64,000 nt of DNA, taken from contig NZ_JAZDRJ010000001.1 of NCBI RefSeq assembly GCF_047501535.1, forward strand, positions 310,001 to 374,000. Direction: 5' to 3'. A program made the position numbers and the translations under genes. How positions within the stretch are numbered: position 1 is the first letter of the stretch; each line of letters starts with the position of its first letter. Positions 16,364 through 25,051 of this stretch are shown one piece after another. The notes below the pieces were generated by a model. The model did no database searches and was not told the DNA's origin. It saw only the letters and a program-made list of their open reading frames with translations. The stretch comes from Yanghanlia sp047501535. Lineage in GTDB: Bacteria; Pseudomonadota; Gammaproteobacteria; Burkholderiales; Burkholderiaceae_B.

Positions 16364-17863
16364 TTAGAAGCGCGCGGCACCACGTTGGCCGCGGTCGGAA
16401 CGCTGCGGGGCAGCGCTGCGTGTGCTGCTGGGCCGGGCCGGGCGACGGGCGCCGTCAGCTTGCGGCTTGCGCTCGCTCCAGCTCGATTTGCCGCTGGCTT
16501 TCCATTCCGGCTTGCCCTCACGCTTGCGGCTGGGTTGCCATTCGCCGCGTGGCTCAGGCTTGCCTTCCGGTCGGGCGTCCGACTTCCACTCCGGCTTACG
16601 GTCGCTTTTCCATTCGGGTTTGCGGTCTGCATAGGGGCGGTTGCCGCCTTCACGTCGTGCGCCGGGAGCGCCACGGTAACCACCACCGCCGCCGGGGCGC
16701 TTGCCAAAGCTGCGCTGCGGCTTGCGTTGCGGTTCAAGACCCGCGATTTCATCCATGGGGATGCTGCGGCCGATGAAGTGTTCAATACGGCGGACCTTAT
16801 GGCGTTCGGAATGCATGGCCAGCGTGTAGGCTTGGCCGTTGCGGCCGGCACGGCCTGTGCGTCCGATGCGGTGGACGTAGTCTTCAGCCTGCATGGGCAG
16901 GTCGTAGTTGAAAGCATGGCTAATGCCTTGTACGTCGATGCCTCGTGCAGCTACGTCGGTAGCGACGAGAATGCGAAGCCTGCCGCGTTGCAGCATGCCC
17001 AGGGTACGGGTGCGTTGGCGTTGGTTCATGTCGCCATGCAAGGCCGCAGCGGCATAACCTTGTTCGCTCAGGTAGTCGGCCAGATCGTCGGCGCCACGTT
17101 TGGTGGCGGTGAACACAATGGCCTGATCCAGTTCAGTATCGCGCAGCAGATGATCAAGCAGGCGCAATTTGTGCGAGCTGTCGTCGGCGTATAGCAGTGT
17201 CTGGGCGATATTTTCGTGACGCTCTTTCTGGCCAGCCAGCTCCAGGCGAGCGGGATTGCGCATCATGCGCATGGCTAGTTGGGCAACGCTGCCATCCAGA
17301 GTGGCGGAGAACAGCAAGGTCTGACGTTCTGCCGGAGTGCGGGCGATGATGGATTCGATTTCTTCAATAAAGCCCATGTCCAGCATGCGGTCGGCCTCAT
17401 CCAGTACCAAAGTTTGTACGGTGGAGAGGTTGACACGCTTGGCTTGCAAGTGGTCGATCAGGCGGCCCGGGGTGGCTACCAGCACATCGACTCGGCGGGA
17501 CAGCGCCTTGATCTGCGCGCCATAGGGCATGCCGCCCACAACGGTTGCAATGCGCAGGCCATTGATATTGCTGCCGTAAATCTTGGTCGCGTCGGCGACT
17601 TGCAGAGCCAGTTCGCGTGTGGGTGTCAGGACCAGTACTTGAACGCCACTACCCTTGTTGGAAGCCAGCCCGGCGATGCGGTTCAGCAGGGGCAGCATGA
17701 AGGCGGCAGTTTTGCCGCTGCCAGTTTGCGATGAGACCATCAGATCCTCGCCAGTCATGGCGCGGGGGATGGCGGCAGCCTGTACCGGAGTAGGCTGAGT
17801 GAAGCCGGCACGGTCGAGCGCCGACACCAGGGTCGGGGAGAGTCCCAGAGATTCAAAAGACAT
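16364..17863 (-). CDS. rhlE: DEAD-box RNA helicase, RhlE type
   Basis: A 499-residue ATP-dependent RNA helicase. All core motifs are present in order: Q motif GFTQPTPVQAAAIP, SQTGSGKTAAF, PTRELALQV, TPGRLIDHL, VLDEADRMLDMGF (DEAD), LLFSATL, HGDMNQRQRTRTL, LVATDVAARGIDV and YVHRIGRTGRAG. After about residue 380 comes a basic low-complexity tail with repeated KPEWKSD-like units and an RG-rich end, likely for RNA binding. I chose ATG 17863 (MSFESLGLS), which has AAAGG upstream; ATG 17878 is an alternative. Such helicases serve ribosome assembly and RNA decay, often in the cold. Confidence 0.9.
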   Translation of the reverse strand: MSFESLGLSPTLVSALDRAGFTQPTPVQAAAIPRAMTGEDLMVSSQTGSGKTAAFMLPLLNRIAGLASNKGSGVQVLVLTPTRELALQVADATKIYGSNINGLRIATVVGGMPYGAQIKALSRRVDVLVATPGRLIDHLQAKRVNLSTVQTLVLDEADRMLDMGFIEEIESIIARTPAERQTLLFSATLDGSVAQLAMRMMRNPARLELAGQKERHENIAQTLLYADDSSHKLRLLDHLLRDTELDQAIVFTATKRGADDLADYLSEQGYAAAALHGDMNQRQRTRTLGMLQRGRLRILVATDVAARGIDVQGISHAFNYDLPMQAEDYVHRIGRTGRAGRNGQAYTLAMHSERHKVRRIEHFIGRSIPMDEIAGLEPQRKPQRSFGKRPGGGGGYRGAPGARREGGNRPYADRKPEWKSDRKPEWKSDARPEGKPEPRGEWQPSRKREGKPEWKASGKSSWSERKPQADGARRPARPSSTRSAAPQRSDRGQRGAARF

Positions 17864-18088
17864 GATTACCTTTGCCATGAGAGGCGGTATTTGCGCGCAA
17901 GGCCGGTTGGCGGCGATCAGGACGCGCGGTTGATGTGGATCATCGTGCCGACCCAATCAACCTGGATGCACGGTTTTTTTTACGCGTGCGTTGCGCATGA
18001 TGGCAAAAGGTACTGGAAGGTCAGGGTGCGATGGTGTGCGGCTTCTGCGGTTTGTTTAATGCCGACACTAAGTAGAATGCAGCCTTCC

Positions 18089-18094
18089 ATTATA
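18089..18094 (-). promoter_or_regulatory. Possible -10 element of the helicase promoter
   Basis: The minus strand reads TATAAT within an AT-rich patch about 225 bp before the helicase start. No good -35 is seen at the usual distance. If used, it would give a long 5' leader (17864-18085), which is common for cold-related helicase genes. Weak evidence. Confidence 0.3.
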
Positions 18095-18137
18095 TATGGG
18101 AAAACCCTAATAAGGAAAGCTGTGTTGTGAATCAGCC

Positions 18138-19382
18138 TCAAAGCCAGTCAATAGCGGGCTGGCCCATGCTGTTGAGCCACGTGTTGGCTTGGGTGAAGTG
18201 CCCGCAGCCAATGAAGGGGCGAGGCGGGCGTAAGGCGGAAAGCGGCGAGGGGTGGTTGGACTTGAACACCTTGCACAGGCTGCCGTGCGCTTCCACAGCG
18301 GCTTGCTTGCTTTGCGCGTGGTTGCCCCACAGCAGAAAGACCTTGGGATGGGGCGAGCGGGCCACGGCGTCGATCAGTGCGTCGGTGACGGCTTCCCAAC
18401 CCTTGCGGGCGTGAGAGCCGGCGGCCCCTTGCTCTACTGTGAGGCTGGTGTTCAGCAGCAACACCCCCTGACGGCTCCAGTCAGATAAGTCATTCTTGCG
18501 GCGCGGGGGCTGGTCTGGGTATTCCCGCGCCAATTCATTGAAGATATTGCGCAGGCTGGGTGGCGCAGGGCAATCGTCAGGCACCGAAAACGCCAGCCCC
18601 TGGGCTTGGCCCGGGCCGTGGTAGGGATCTTGACCGAGAATCACGACCCGCACGTCTTCAGGGGCCAGTGCTTCCAACGCACGAAAAATGTGTGCGGGGT
18701 AAATTGTGGCGCCATCTTGCAGCCGCTGTGCCAAGAATTGGTCGAGCCGGGCCAGTGCCTCGCGGGCCGTGGGCGTATCCAGGGCGCTTTGCCACCCCGT
18801 GTGCAGCCGGGATACTTGCTGGCTGGGGAGTTCGCGCAGGCGGTTATCGGCTGAAGCCGCCTCAGCGGTGGTAGAGGGCTGGATATCGGGCCGGCGGATT
18901 GGTGCGGCGTTCTGAAGGGACGGCCCAAAACTTTGTTCCAGCCTTACTTTCAGCGCTGCTGCATACTCGCCTTGCAGGATAGCCAGAGTTTCGTGGTGTT
19001 CCCGCCAGCCCGCCAAGCCAGCTTCGTCTCTTGGGCGGCGCGGCGCCCAAATACTATCGGGAAACCACGGGTCGCTCTGCCAACGGGGCATGATGTGCCA
19101 GTGCAAATGCGGCGTCATATTGCCCAACGAGGCGAGGTTGACTTTATCGGTGCGGAGGATCTCTCGCTGTACGCTTTCCACCACAAAAACCACTTGCATG
19201 AAAGCCTGTTGGTCGGCGGCGGAAAGGTCGCTCATTTCCTTGATATGCGTATTCCAGACTACACGGGTATAGCCCGGCAGATCAGGGTCTTCTACCAGAA
19301 CAACGCGTAATTTCTGGTTGCTCCAGACCATGGTGCCGCCGGTTTCGATGCACAGCGTGCAGGGGGTGTGAGTAGGCTTCAT
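18138..19382 (-). CDS. HIT-family hydrolase fused to uracil-DNA glycosylase
   Basis: One 414-residue frame holds two enzymes. Residues 1-140 are a HIT domain with the catalytic HLHWHIMPR at 92-100 (family nucleotide hydrolases or transferases). After a linker of about 40 residues, 185-414 is a complete family-1 uracil-DNA glycosylase: water-activating loop GQDPYHGPGQA (250-260), GVLLLNTSLTVE (306-317) and the minor-groove loop HPSPLS (377-382). No Met or good internal start is seen in the linker, so this looks like a true fusion. It overlaps the polyphosphate kinase gene by 4 bp. The Ung half excises uracil from DNA; the HIT substrate is unknown. Confidence 0.88.
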   Translation of the reverse strand: MKPTHTPCTLCIETGGTMVWSNQKLRVVLVEDPDLPGYTRVVWNTHIKEMSDLSAADQQAFMQVVFVVESVQREILRTDKVNLASLGNMTPHLHWHIMPRWQSDPWFPDSIWAPRRPRDEAGLAGWREHHETLAILQGEYAAALKVRLEQSFGPSLQNAAPIRRPDIQPSTTAEAASADNRLRELPSQQVSRLHTGWQSALDTPTAREALARLDQFLAQRLQDGATIYPAHIFRALEALAPEDVRVVILGQDPYHGPGQAQGLAFSVPDDCPAPPSLRNIFNELAREYPDQPPRRKNDLSDWSRQGVLLLNTSLTVEQGAAGSHARKGWEAVTDALIDAVARSPHPKVFLLWGNHAQSKQAAVEAHGSLCKVFKSNHPSPLSALRPPRPFIGCGHFTQANTWLNSMGQPAIDWL

Positions 19383-20872
19383 GACGACAGTTTTTCATCG
19401 AGGGCCGTGACAATGCGCTCCAGAACGGCAATGCGGGCATGCCTTTTGTCGTTAGAGGAAACGACGTTCCAGGGGGCGTGCAGGGTGTCGGTGAGTTCAA
19501 GCATGTCGTTGACCGCCGTGGTGTAGGCGTTCCATTTTTCGCGGTTGCGCCAGTCTTCGGGGGTGATTTTGAACGACTTGAAAGGGGAACGTTCGCGCTC
19601 GCGGAAACGTTCGAGCTGCACATCTTTGGTGATGGACAGCCAGAATTTCAGCAGCAGAATATTGCTGTCGGCCAGCTGGGACTCGAACTGGTTGATTTCT
19701 TCGTAAGCCCGGCGCCATTCGGCCGGTTTGGCGAGTGTTTCCACACGCTCCACCAGCACGCGCCCATACCAGGAGCGGTCGAAAATGGTGATGTTTCCCG
19801 GTGCTGGAAGCTCGCGCCAGAAGCGCCACAAATAGGGGCGTGCCAGCTCGTCTTGGGTGGGGGCGCTAATCGGTACGGCACGATACTGCCGGGCATCCAA
19901 GGCGTGGGTGATACGCCGTATGGTGCTGCCTTTGCCTGCGGCATCATGGCCTTCGAACAGCAGAACCAGTTGCTGTTTCTGGAACGCCTTGCTGCGTACC
20001 TGACGCGCCAGCCGGCCGCGCCAATGCGCAAGGAGATCATCGTATTCGTTTTCCCCCAGCGTGGCGCTGTAATCGATTCGAGAAAGGGGGCGTTTTCCGC
20101 CGGAACGGCTGGCGGCAGACGCGCGATAGGGTTGCGCGCCGTTACGCGGAATGGGGGCCTGCAACGCGTTGAGAATGGCTTCTCCGGTGGAGATGGCACG
20201 CATGCGTTCGTCGGCGCTGGGAATGACCCGCCAGGGTGCCAGCCTGGAGTCGGTCAGCATCAGCATGCTGCCGGCGGCCTCGCGCACGCGCTCGAAGTTT
20301 TTTGCCACCAAGTGGTCTTCCGGGTGAACCATCCAGGCGGTATCGGGATCTTTCGAGAGCTTGGCCGTGCGTTTTTTCTGGGCCTTGCGTGACAGGTGAT
20401 ACCAGAGCTTCAATATTTGCACGCCATCGCGCGCCAGCAGTGCTTCGAAATCTTTGATGGTGCTTGTCAGTTGTTCGATATCCGCCCGCTTCGGGTCTTT
20501 GCTTATCAACAGATTGAACAGGGGGGCGTACCACGAACCAAACACAATGCCGGTGCGGCCCTTTGGGGGAAGTTCACGCCAATAACGCCACAGCAGCGGG
20601 TATTCTTGCTCTTCTTTGGTGGGTGGGTTGAAGGCCAGGGTGCGGATATGGCGCGCGTCCATCCACTCGTTGATGAGGTTGATGGTGGCGCCTTTGCCGG
20701 CACCATCAATGCCGGCCACGACAATCAACAGGCTGCGCTGCGGTTTTTCCAGACGGGCGTATTGCGCTTTGAGCAAGGCGCTGCGCAACTCCGCGATCAG
20801 AGGTTTGGCGGCTTCCTTGGGAATGGAGGGGTCGCTTTCGGCTTCTGTGAAGCGTGTCGTGGTCTGCGCCAT
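19379..20872 (-). CDS. pap: Two-domain polyphosphate kinase 2 (polyphosphate:AMP phosphotransferase type)
   Basis: A 497-residue protein made of two PPK2 domains. The C-terminal domain has intact Walker A (EGHDAAGKGST, 307-317) and the FDRSWYG motif (364-370). The N-terminal domain keeps Walker A (GIDGAGKG, 54-61), but the matching motif reads FGSWYAP (111-117), so the Asp-Arg pair is gone. This agrees with class II PPK2 enzymes, where the C-terminal domain does the work of phosphorylating AMP to ADP with polyphosphate. It is co-transcribed with the HIT–Ung gene, 12 bp after trpC in gene order. Confidence 0.87.
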   Translation of the reverse strand: MAQTTTRFTEAESDPSIPKEAAKPLIAELRSALLKAQYARLEKPQRSLLIVVAGIDGAGKGATINLINEWMDARHIRTLAFNPPTKEEQEYPLLWRYWRELPPKGRTGIVFGSWYAPLFNLLISKDPKRADIEQLTSTIKDFEALLARDGVQILKLWYHLSRKAQKKRTAKLSKDPDTAWMVHPEDHLVAKNFERVREAAGSMLMLTDSRLAPWRVIPSADERMRAISTGEAILNALQAPIPRNGAQPYRASAASRSGGKRPLSRIDYSATLGENEYDDLLAHWRGRLARQVRSKAFQKQQLVLLFEGHDAAGKGSTIRRITHALDARQYRAVPISAPTQDELARPYLWRFWRELPAPGNITIFDRSWYGRVLVERVETLAKPAEWRRAYEEINQFESQLADSNILLLKFWLSITKDVQLERFRERERSPFKSFKITPEDWRNREKWNAYTTAVNDMLELTDTLHAPWNVVSSNDKRHARIAVLERIVTALDEKLSS

Positions 20873-20884
20873 GGGTGGACGGCC

Positions 20885-21676
20885 TCAGGAAAAGAACAGT
20901 CTTTTCAGGGCGGCGCCCGGGTCGTCTTCACGCATGAAGGCCTCACCCACCAGGAAGGCGTGCACATCGTGGCTGCGCATCAGTGCGACGTCTTCAGGCG
21001 TAAGAATTGCGCTTTCTGTTATGACACGCTTGCCTTCGGGAATCAGGGGAAGGAGGTCGATCGTGTTCTGTAGCGAGGTCTCAAAGGTGCGCAGGTTGCG
21101 GTTATTGATACCCAACAAGGTGGTTTTGAGTTCCAGAGCGGCTTCCAGTTCGGAGCGATCGTGAACTTCCACCAGCACATCCATGCCCAGTTCCATGGCG
21201 AGCGCTTCAAACTCCTTGAGCTGAGATGCGCTAAGCGCAGCAACAATGAGCAGGATGCAGTCGGCGCCAATAGCGCGTGAATGGATGATCTGGTAGGGAT
21301 CGACGATGAAATCCTTGCGCAACACGGGCAGTGAGCAAGCGGCGCGTGCCTGGCGCAGGTAATCGTATGAACCCTGGAAGTACTGCACGTCGGTCAGCAC
21401 CGACAAGCAGGCAGCGCCGTGGGCGGCGTAAGCCGCAGCGATGTCGGTGGGGTTGAAGTTTTCGCGAATCACCCCCTTGGAGGGCGACGCTTTCTTGACC
21501 TCAGCGATCACGCCGGGCTTGCCCTGGGCGATTTTGTCTTCAATGGCGCGTGCGAAACCGCGAAGGTCCTGACGGCTTTTTGCTTCGCGCAGCAAATCGG
21601 ATTCGCTGCGCATTTGGCGCGCCGTGGTGACTTCGGTTTTTTTGGTTTCAAGGATTTTGGCGAGAATGTCGTTCAT
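20885..21676 (-). CDS. trpC: Indole-3-glycerol phosphate synthase TrpC
   Basis: Catalyses ring closure of CdRP to indole-3-glycerol phosphate in tryptophan synthesis. The product has 263 residues from ATG 21676, which overlaps the trpD stop by 4 bp; the longer frame to 21745 runs inside trpD. Barrel motifs include GVIAEVKKASPSKGVI, YFQGSYDYL, VLRKDFIVDPYQI, GINNRNLRTFE and TESAI. It is monofunctional, with no fused TrpF domain, as usual in betaproteobacteria. Confidence 0.95.
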   Translation of the reverse strand: MNDILAKILETKKTEVTTARQMRSESDLLREAKSRQDLRGFARAIEDKIAQGKPGVIAEVKKASPSKGVIRENFNPTDIAAAYAAHGAACLSVLTDVQYFQGSYDYLRQARAACSLPVLRKDFIVDPYQIIHSRAIGADCILLIVAALSASQLKEFEALAMELGMDVLVEVHDRSELEAALELKTTLLGINNRNLRTFETSLQNTIDLLPLIPEGKRVITESAILTPEDVALMRSHDVHAFLVGEAFMREDDPGAALKRLFFS

Positions 21677-22704
21677 GCGGACAGCTTCCCCGTGTAGGTG
21701 CGGAATTCTTCTAGTTTGGCGCGAGCCGAACCGTCCCGCAGGCATTCGTTTGCGATTTTCAAACCTTCCTCGATAGAGGAGGCCTTGTTGCCGGTGTAGA
21801 TAGCCAGACCAGCGTTCAGGGCAACGATATCACGCGCAGGGCCGGCTACGTTATTGAGGGCTTCCATGACTAACTGGGCGGATTCTTCGCGGGTGCTGAC
21901 CTTGATGCTGCGGTTTGACACCATAGTCATGCCGAAATCCTCTGGGTGGATTTCGTATTCGGAGACTTTGCCATCCTTGAGTTCGCCCACCATGGTGGCC
22001 GCACCCAAAGAGCCTTCATCCATACCGTCTTTGCCGTGCACAATCAGCACATGTCGTGCCCCGAGGCGTTCCAGTACGCGTACTTGAATACCGACGAGAT
22101 CGGGGTGGAAGACGCCCATCAACTGGTTGGCGGCATTGGCCGGGTTAGTTAGCGGGCCAAGAATGTTGAAGATGGTGCGCACGCCGAGTTCTTTGCGCAG
22201 GGCGGCGACGTTTTTCATGGCGCCATGATGCGCCGGTGCGAACATAAAGCCGATGCCCAGCGTATCGATGCATTCAGCGACTTGCTCGGGTGACAGGGAG
22301 ATATTGATGCCTAGAGCTTCAAGCACGTCGGCGCTGCCCGAGGATGACGATGCGCTGCGCCCGCCGTGCTTGGCAATTTTTACACCGGCGGCGGCCGCTA
22401 CAAACATGGCGGTTGTGGAAATGTTGAAGGTATTGGAGCCGTCGCCACCGGTGCCGCACATATCCAGCAGATCACCGGGGTCGGACACGGGTACGGGCAA
22501 GGCGAATTCACGCATAGCTTGGGCAGCGGCGGTGATCTCACCCACGGTTTCTTTCTTAACGCGCAGCCCCATGATGAGCGCTGCGGCCGTTTGCGGGGGG
22601 ACTTCTCCACGCATCAACTGACGCATCAGGTGCAGCATTTCGTCGTGAAAGATTTCGCGATGCTCAATACACCGCGTCAGGGCTTCAGTCAGGGAAATAG
22701 TCAT
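21673..22704 (-). CDS. trpD: Anthranilate phosphoribosyltransferase TrpD
   Basis: Joins anthranilate and PRPP in the second step of tryptophan synthesis. The 343-residue product shows the PRPP-binding DMCGTGGDGSNTFNIST, KHGGRSASSSSGSADVLEALG, the metal-binding HGKDGMDE region and FNILGPLTNPA. It lies 10 bp after trpG and overlaps trpC by 4 bp, so trpGDC form one tight unit. Confidence 0.96.
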   Translation of the reverse strand: MTISLTEALTRCIEHREIFHDEMLHLMRQLMRGEVPPQTAAALIMGLRVKKETVGEITAAAQAMREFALPVPVSDPGDLLDMCGTGGDGSNTFNISTTAMFVAAAAGVKIAKHGGRSASSSSGSADVLEALGINISLSPEQVAECIDTLGIGFMFAPAHHGAMKNVAALRKELGVRTIFNILGPLTNPANAANQLMGVFHPDLVGIQVRVLERLGARHVLIVHGKDGMDEGSLGAATMVGELKDGKVSEYEIHPEDFGMTMVSNRSIKVSTREESAQLVMEALNNVAGPARDIVALNAGLAIYTGNKASSIEEGLKIANECLRDGSARAKLEEFRTYTGKLSA

Positions 22705-22714
22705 GGGGGATCTT

Positions 22715-23287
22715 TCAGGCTTGGATATTCAGAAAATTCTGCAACAAGGCGTGGCCATGTTCGCTGAGGACGGATTCCGGGTGAAACTGCACGCCGTAGA
22801 TGGGCAGCGTTTTGTGGCACAGGCCCATGATTTCACCATCGGCAGTTTCAGCAGTGACTTCCAGGCAGTCCGGCAGGCTGTCGCGCGCAACGGCCAGTGA
22901 ATGATAGCGGGTGACCGTGAAAGGGGAAGGCAGGTCGGTGAAGATGTCACTGCCTCGATGTGTGATCTCGGACACTTTTCCGTGCATGATTTCACGTGCG
23001 CGAACCACCTCGCCGCCAAATGCCGCGCCAATCGCCTGGTGCCCCAGGCAAACGCCCAGAATTGGCACTTTGCCACCGAAATGGCGAATGACTTCAAGCG
23101 AGATGCCTGCTTCAGCGGGTGTGCAGGGGCCGGGCGAGATGCAGATGCGGTCGGGTTGTAGTGCTTCGATGTCTTCCAGGGTGATCTGGTCGTTGCGGTG
23201 GGTGTGGACGTCTTCGCCCAGCTCGCCGAAATACTGCACGAGGTTATAGGTGAAGGAGTCGTAATTATCGATCATGAGAAGCTTCAT
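22715..23287 (-). CDS. trpG: Anthranilate synthase component II, glutamine amidotransferase TrpG
   Basis: A 190-residue class I glutamine amidotransferase supplying ammonia to TrpE. The nucleophile is C80 in PILGVCLGHQAIG, and the His/Glu pair is in YGVQFHPES. The start MKLLMIDNYDSFTYNLVQYF is standard for TrpG/PabA. It may also serve PabB. Unlike close relatives, trpG is not next to trpE here: an oppositely oriented transporter gene lies between, so trpGDC needs its own promoter. Confidence 0.94.
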   Translation of the reverse strand: MKLLMIDNYDSFTYNLVQYFGELGEDVHTHRNDQITLEDIEALQPDRICISPGPCTPAEAGISLEVIRHFGGKVPILGVCLGHQAIGAAFGGEVVRAREIMHGKVSEITHRGSDIFTDLPSPFTVTRYHSLAVARDSLPDCLEVTAETADGEIMGLCHKTLPIYGVQFHPESVLSEHGHALLQNFLNIQA

Positions 23288-23774
23288 TGAACGTGTCCTT
23301 CCAAGGAAAATAAACCCGTGGCGAATGCGTGATTCCGCCCGGCGTCGGCCACGCGCGTGCAGGCGGAGTTGCTGCGCCTTGCGTGCAGTATAGATGTCGT
23401 GCGTGAGGGGATATGTATGAATTGCATCGGCTGTTCTCTTTTTGGAGCCGCCGCGCCGGAGAGCAATTTGACCTGACCTTGTCTACCGGTACGGCGACAA
23501 GGTGCGGTTTGAGACCGCAGCAACATGCCGCTTCCTATTGGAAGCGCCACCACAAAATAACGGAGGTTGCTGCTATACGGTTCATGAAAACTGGGAAATA
23601 AACTGTTAGTGCAGTTGCGTTGCGTGCTTAGTATTGCACAGCCCGTATGCGCAACCGTTTATTCGATTGATTCTACCATGTGAAGTGTTCTCGGGGCGGA
23701 AAATGCGCAGCGCTCAATTGGCCCAATGTTCTGGCGTGCCCTAGAATCAGTATCTTGGATAGATTGGTGGTTTC
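23288..23774. other. Intergenic region between trpG and the divergent transporter
   Basis: Nearly 490 bp with no gene I can support. It must carry the promoter for leftward trpGDC and one for the rightward transporter. Two small hairpins are visible: TGCGGT/ACCGCA and GCTTCC/GGAAGC, both near 23500-23550. No trp leader peptide like the one before trpE was seen here. Confidence 0.5.
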
Positions 23775-25007
23775 ATGGGCGACAACAGGCAGAAAAATAC
23801 GAACTCAACCCCTGCAGCAGGGGGCAAAACAGCGGAAACGTTCACTATGACGCGGCGCTTTCTTGCCATGCTGATTGCGGTTGCAGCTGTGAGCCCGCTG
23901 GGTATCAATCTGTACCTGCCTTCTATGCCGGGCATGGCAGCCGCATTGAACGTAGATTACGCTGCGGTGCAATTCACCCTGTCGCTCTATCTGGCGGCAG
24001 TGGCGCTGGGTCAACTGGTTATCGGGCCTATTTCAGACCGCTACGGGCGTCGGCCGGTGCTAATGGGCGGCCTCATCATGTTTGTGGTGGGGTCGCTGCT
24101 ATGCATGCTTGCGCCTAACATTGCCGTGCTCAATACCGGGCGTGTCATACAAGCTCTGGGGGGCTGTGCAGGCATGGCCTTGAGCCGGGCGATTGTTCGC
24201 GATATGTACGACCGCACGCAGGCGGCCAGCATGATTGCATACGTCACTATGGGCATGGCGGTGGCGCCAATGCTGGCGCCCACCATTGGCGGCGTGTTTG
24301 AGGCCTGGCATGGCTGGCGGGCCTCCTTTGCTTTTCTGGCGTTATTCGGCCTTGTCACGATAGGCGCTGTGCATGTGTTGCTGCACGAAACCAACCCATG
24401 GAGAGAGGCTGCGGGCGGCCTTGGCCAACTGCTTAGAAGCTTTGGGCAATTGCTGCGCATGCCGGTGTTCTGGGGCTTTTCGCTGACGGCGGGGCTTGCT
24501 TCCGGCACTTTCTTTGGTTTTGTGGGCGGCGCGGCTTACGTCGTCATCAATCTGATGGAACGCACGCCGGTTGAATATGGCATGTATTTCGGGCTGGTGT
24601 CGCTAGGCTACATTTTTGGAAATTTTCTTTCGGGCCGGTTTGTCAGCAAGATCGGGCCACAGAGAATGATCCGCCTGGGTGTATTGCTGGCCATGTGCGC
24701 CATGCTGCTGATGGCCGGCCTGTATGCGCTGGACGACATGCAGCCCGCCTTTCTGTTTGTGCCAGCTATTTTCTTAGGAATGGGCAATGGTTTGGTGATG
24801 CCCAGCTGTATTGCCGGTGCAGTGAGCGTTAAGCCCGAAATCGCGGGGGCGGCATCGGGCTTAGCAGGGACTTTGCAGATCGGTTGCGGGGCGATTGTGG
24901 CGCCCGTGGTTGGCGCTCTGGTGAGCGCCACTGCCTGGCCGATGATACTGGTCATGATGCTTTGCGCGGTCTTGTCCGCGCTTAGCATGTTGTTAGTTTC
25001 CCGGTAA
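23775..25007 (+). CDS. MFS multidrug efflux transporter, Bcr/CflA family
   Basis: A 410-residue proton-driven exporter with 12 predicted helices. The region after helix 2, IGPISDRYGRRPVLMGG, is the MFS motif A as found in Bcr/CflA proteins, and SPLGINLYLPSMPGMAAAL in helix 1 is typical of that group. A polar N-terminal stretch precedes helix 1, so the start could be ATG 23775 or 23847. It lies opposite in direction to, and between, trpE and trpG, splitting a cluster that is continuous in relatives. Substrate unknown. Confidence 0.85.
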   Translation: MGDNRQKNTNSTPAAGGKTAETFTMTRRFLAMLIAVAAVSPLGINLYLPSMPGMAAALNVDYAAVQFTLSLYLAAVALGQLVIGPISDRYGRRPVLMGGLIMFVVGSLLCMLAPNIAVLNTGRVIQALGGCAGMALSRAIVRDMYDRTQAASMIAYVTMGMAVAPMLAPTIGGVFEAWHGWRASFAFLALFGLVTIGAVHVLLHETNPWREAAGGLGQLLRSFGQLLRMPVFWGFSLTAGLASGTFFGFVGGAAYVVINLMERTPVEYGMYFGLVSLGYIFGNFLSGRFVSKIGPQRMIRLGVLLAMCAMLLMAGLYALDDMQPAFLFVPAIFLGMGNGLVMPSCIAGAVSVKPEIAGAASGLAGTLQIGCGAIVAPVVGALVSATAWPMILVMMLCAVLSALSMLLVSR

Positions 25008-25051
25008 GCAGTGGGCGAGGTTCGGGCTAACTAAAACGGTTTGTCCCGGCC

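Noticed and set aside
16139..17194. A 351-codon frame on the plus strand
   Set aside because: It lies antisense to the DEAD-box helicase and reflects its biased codon use and repeats.
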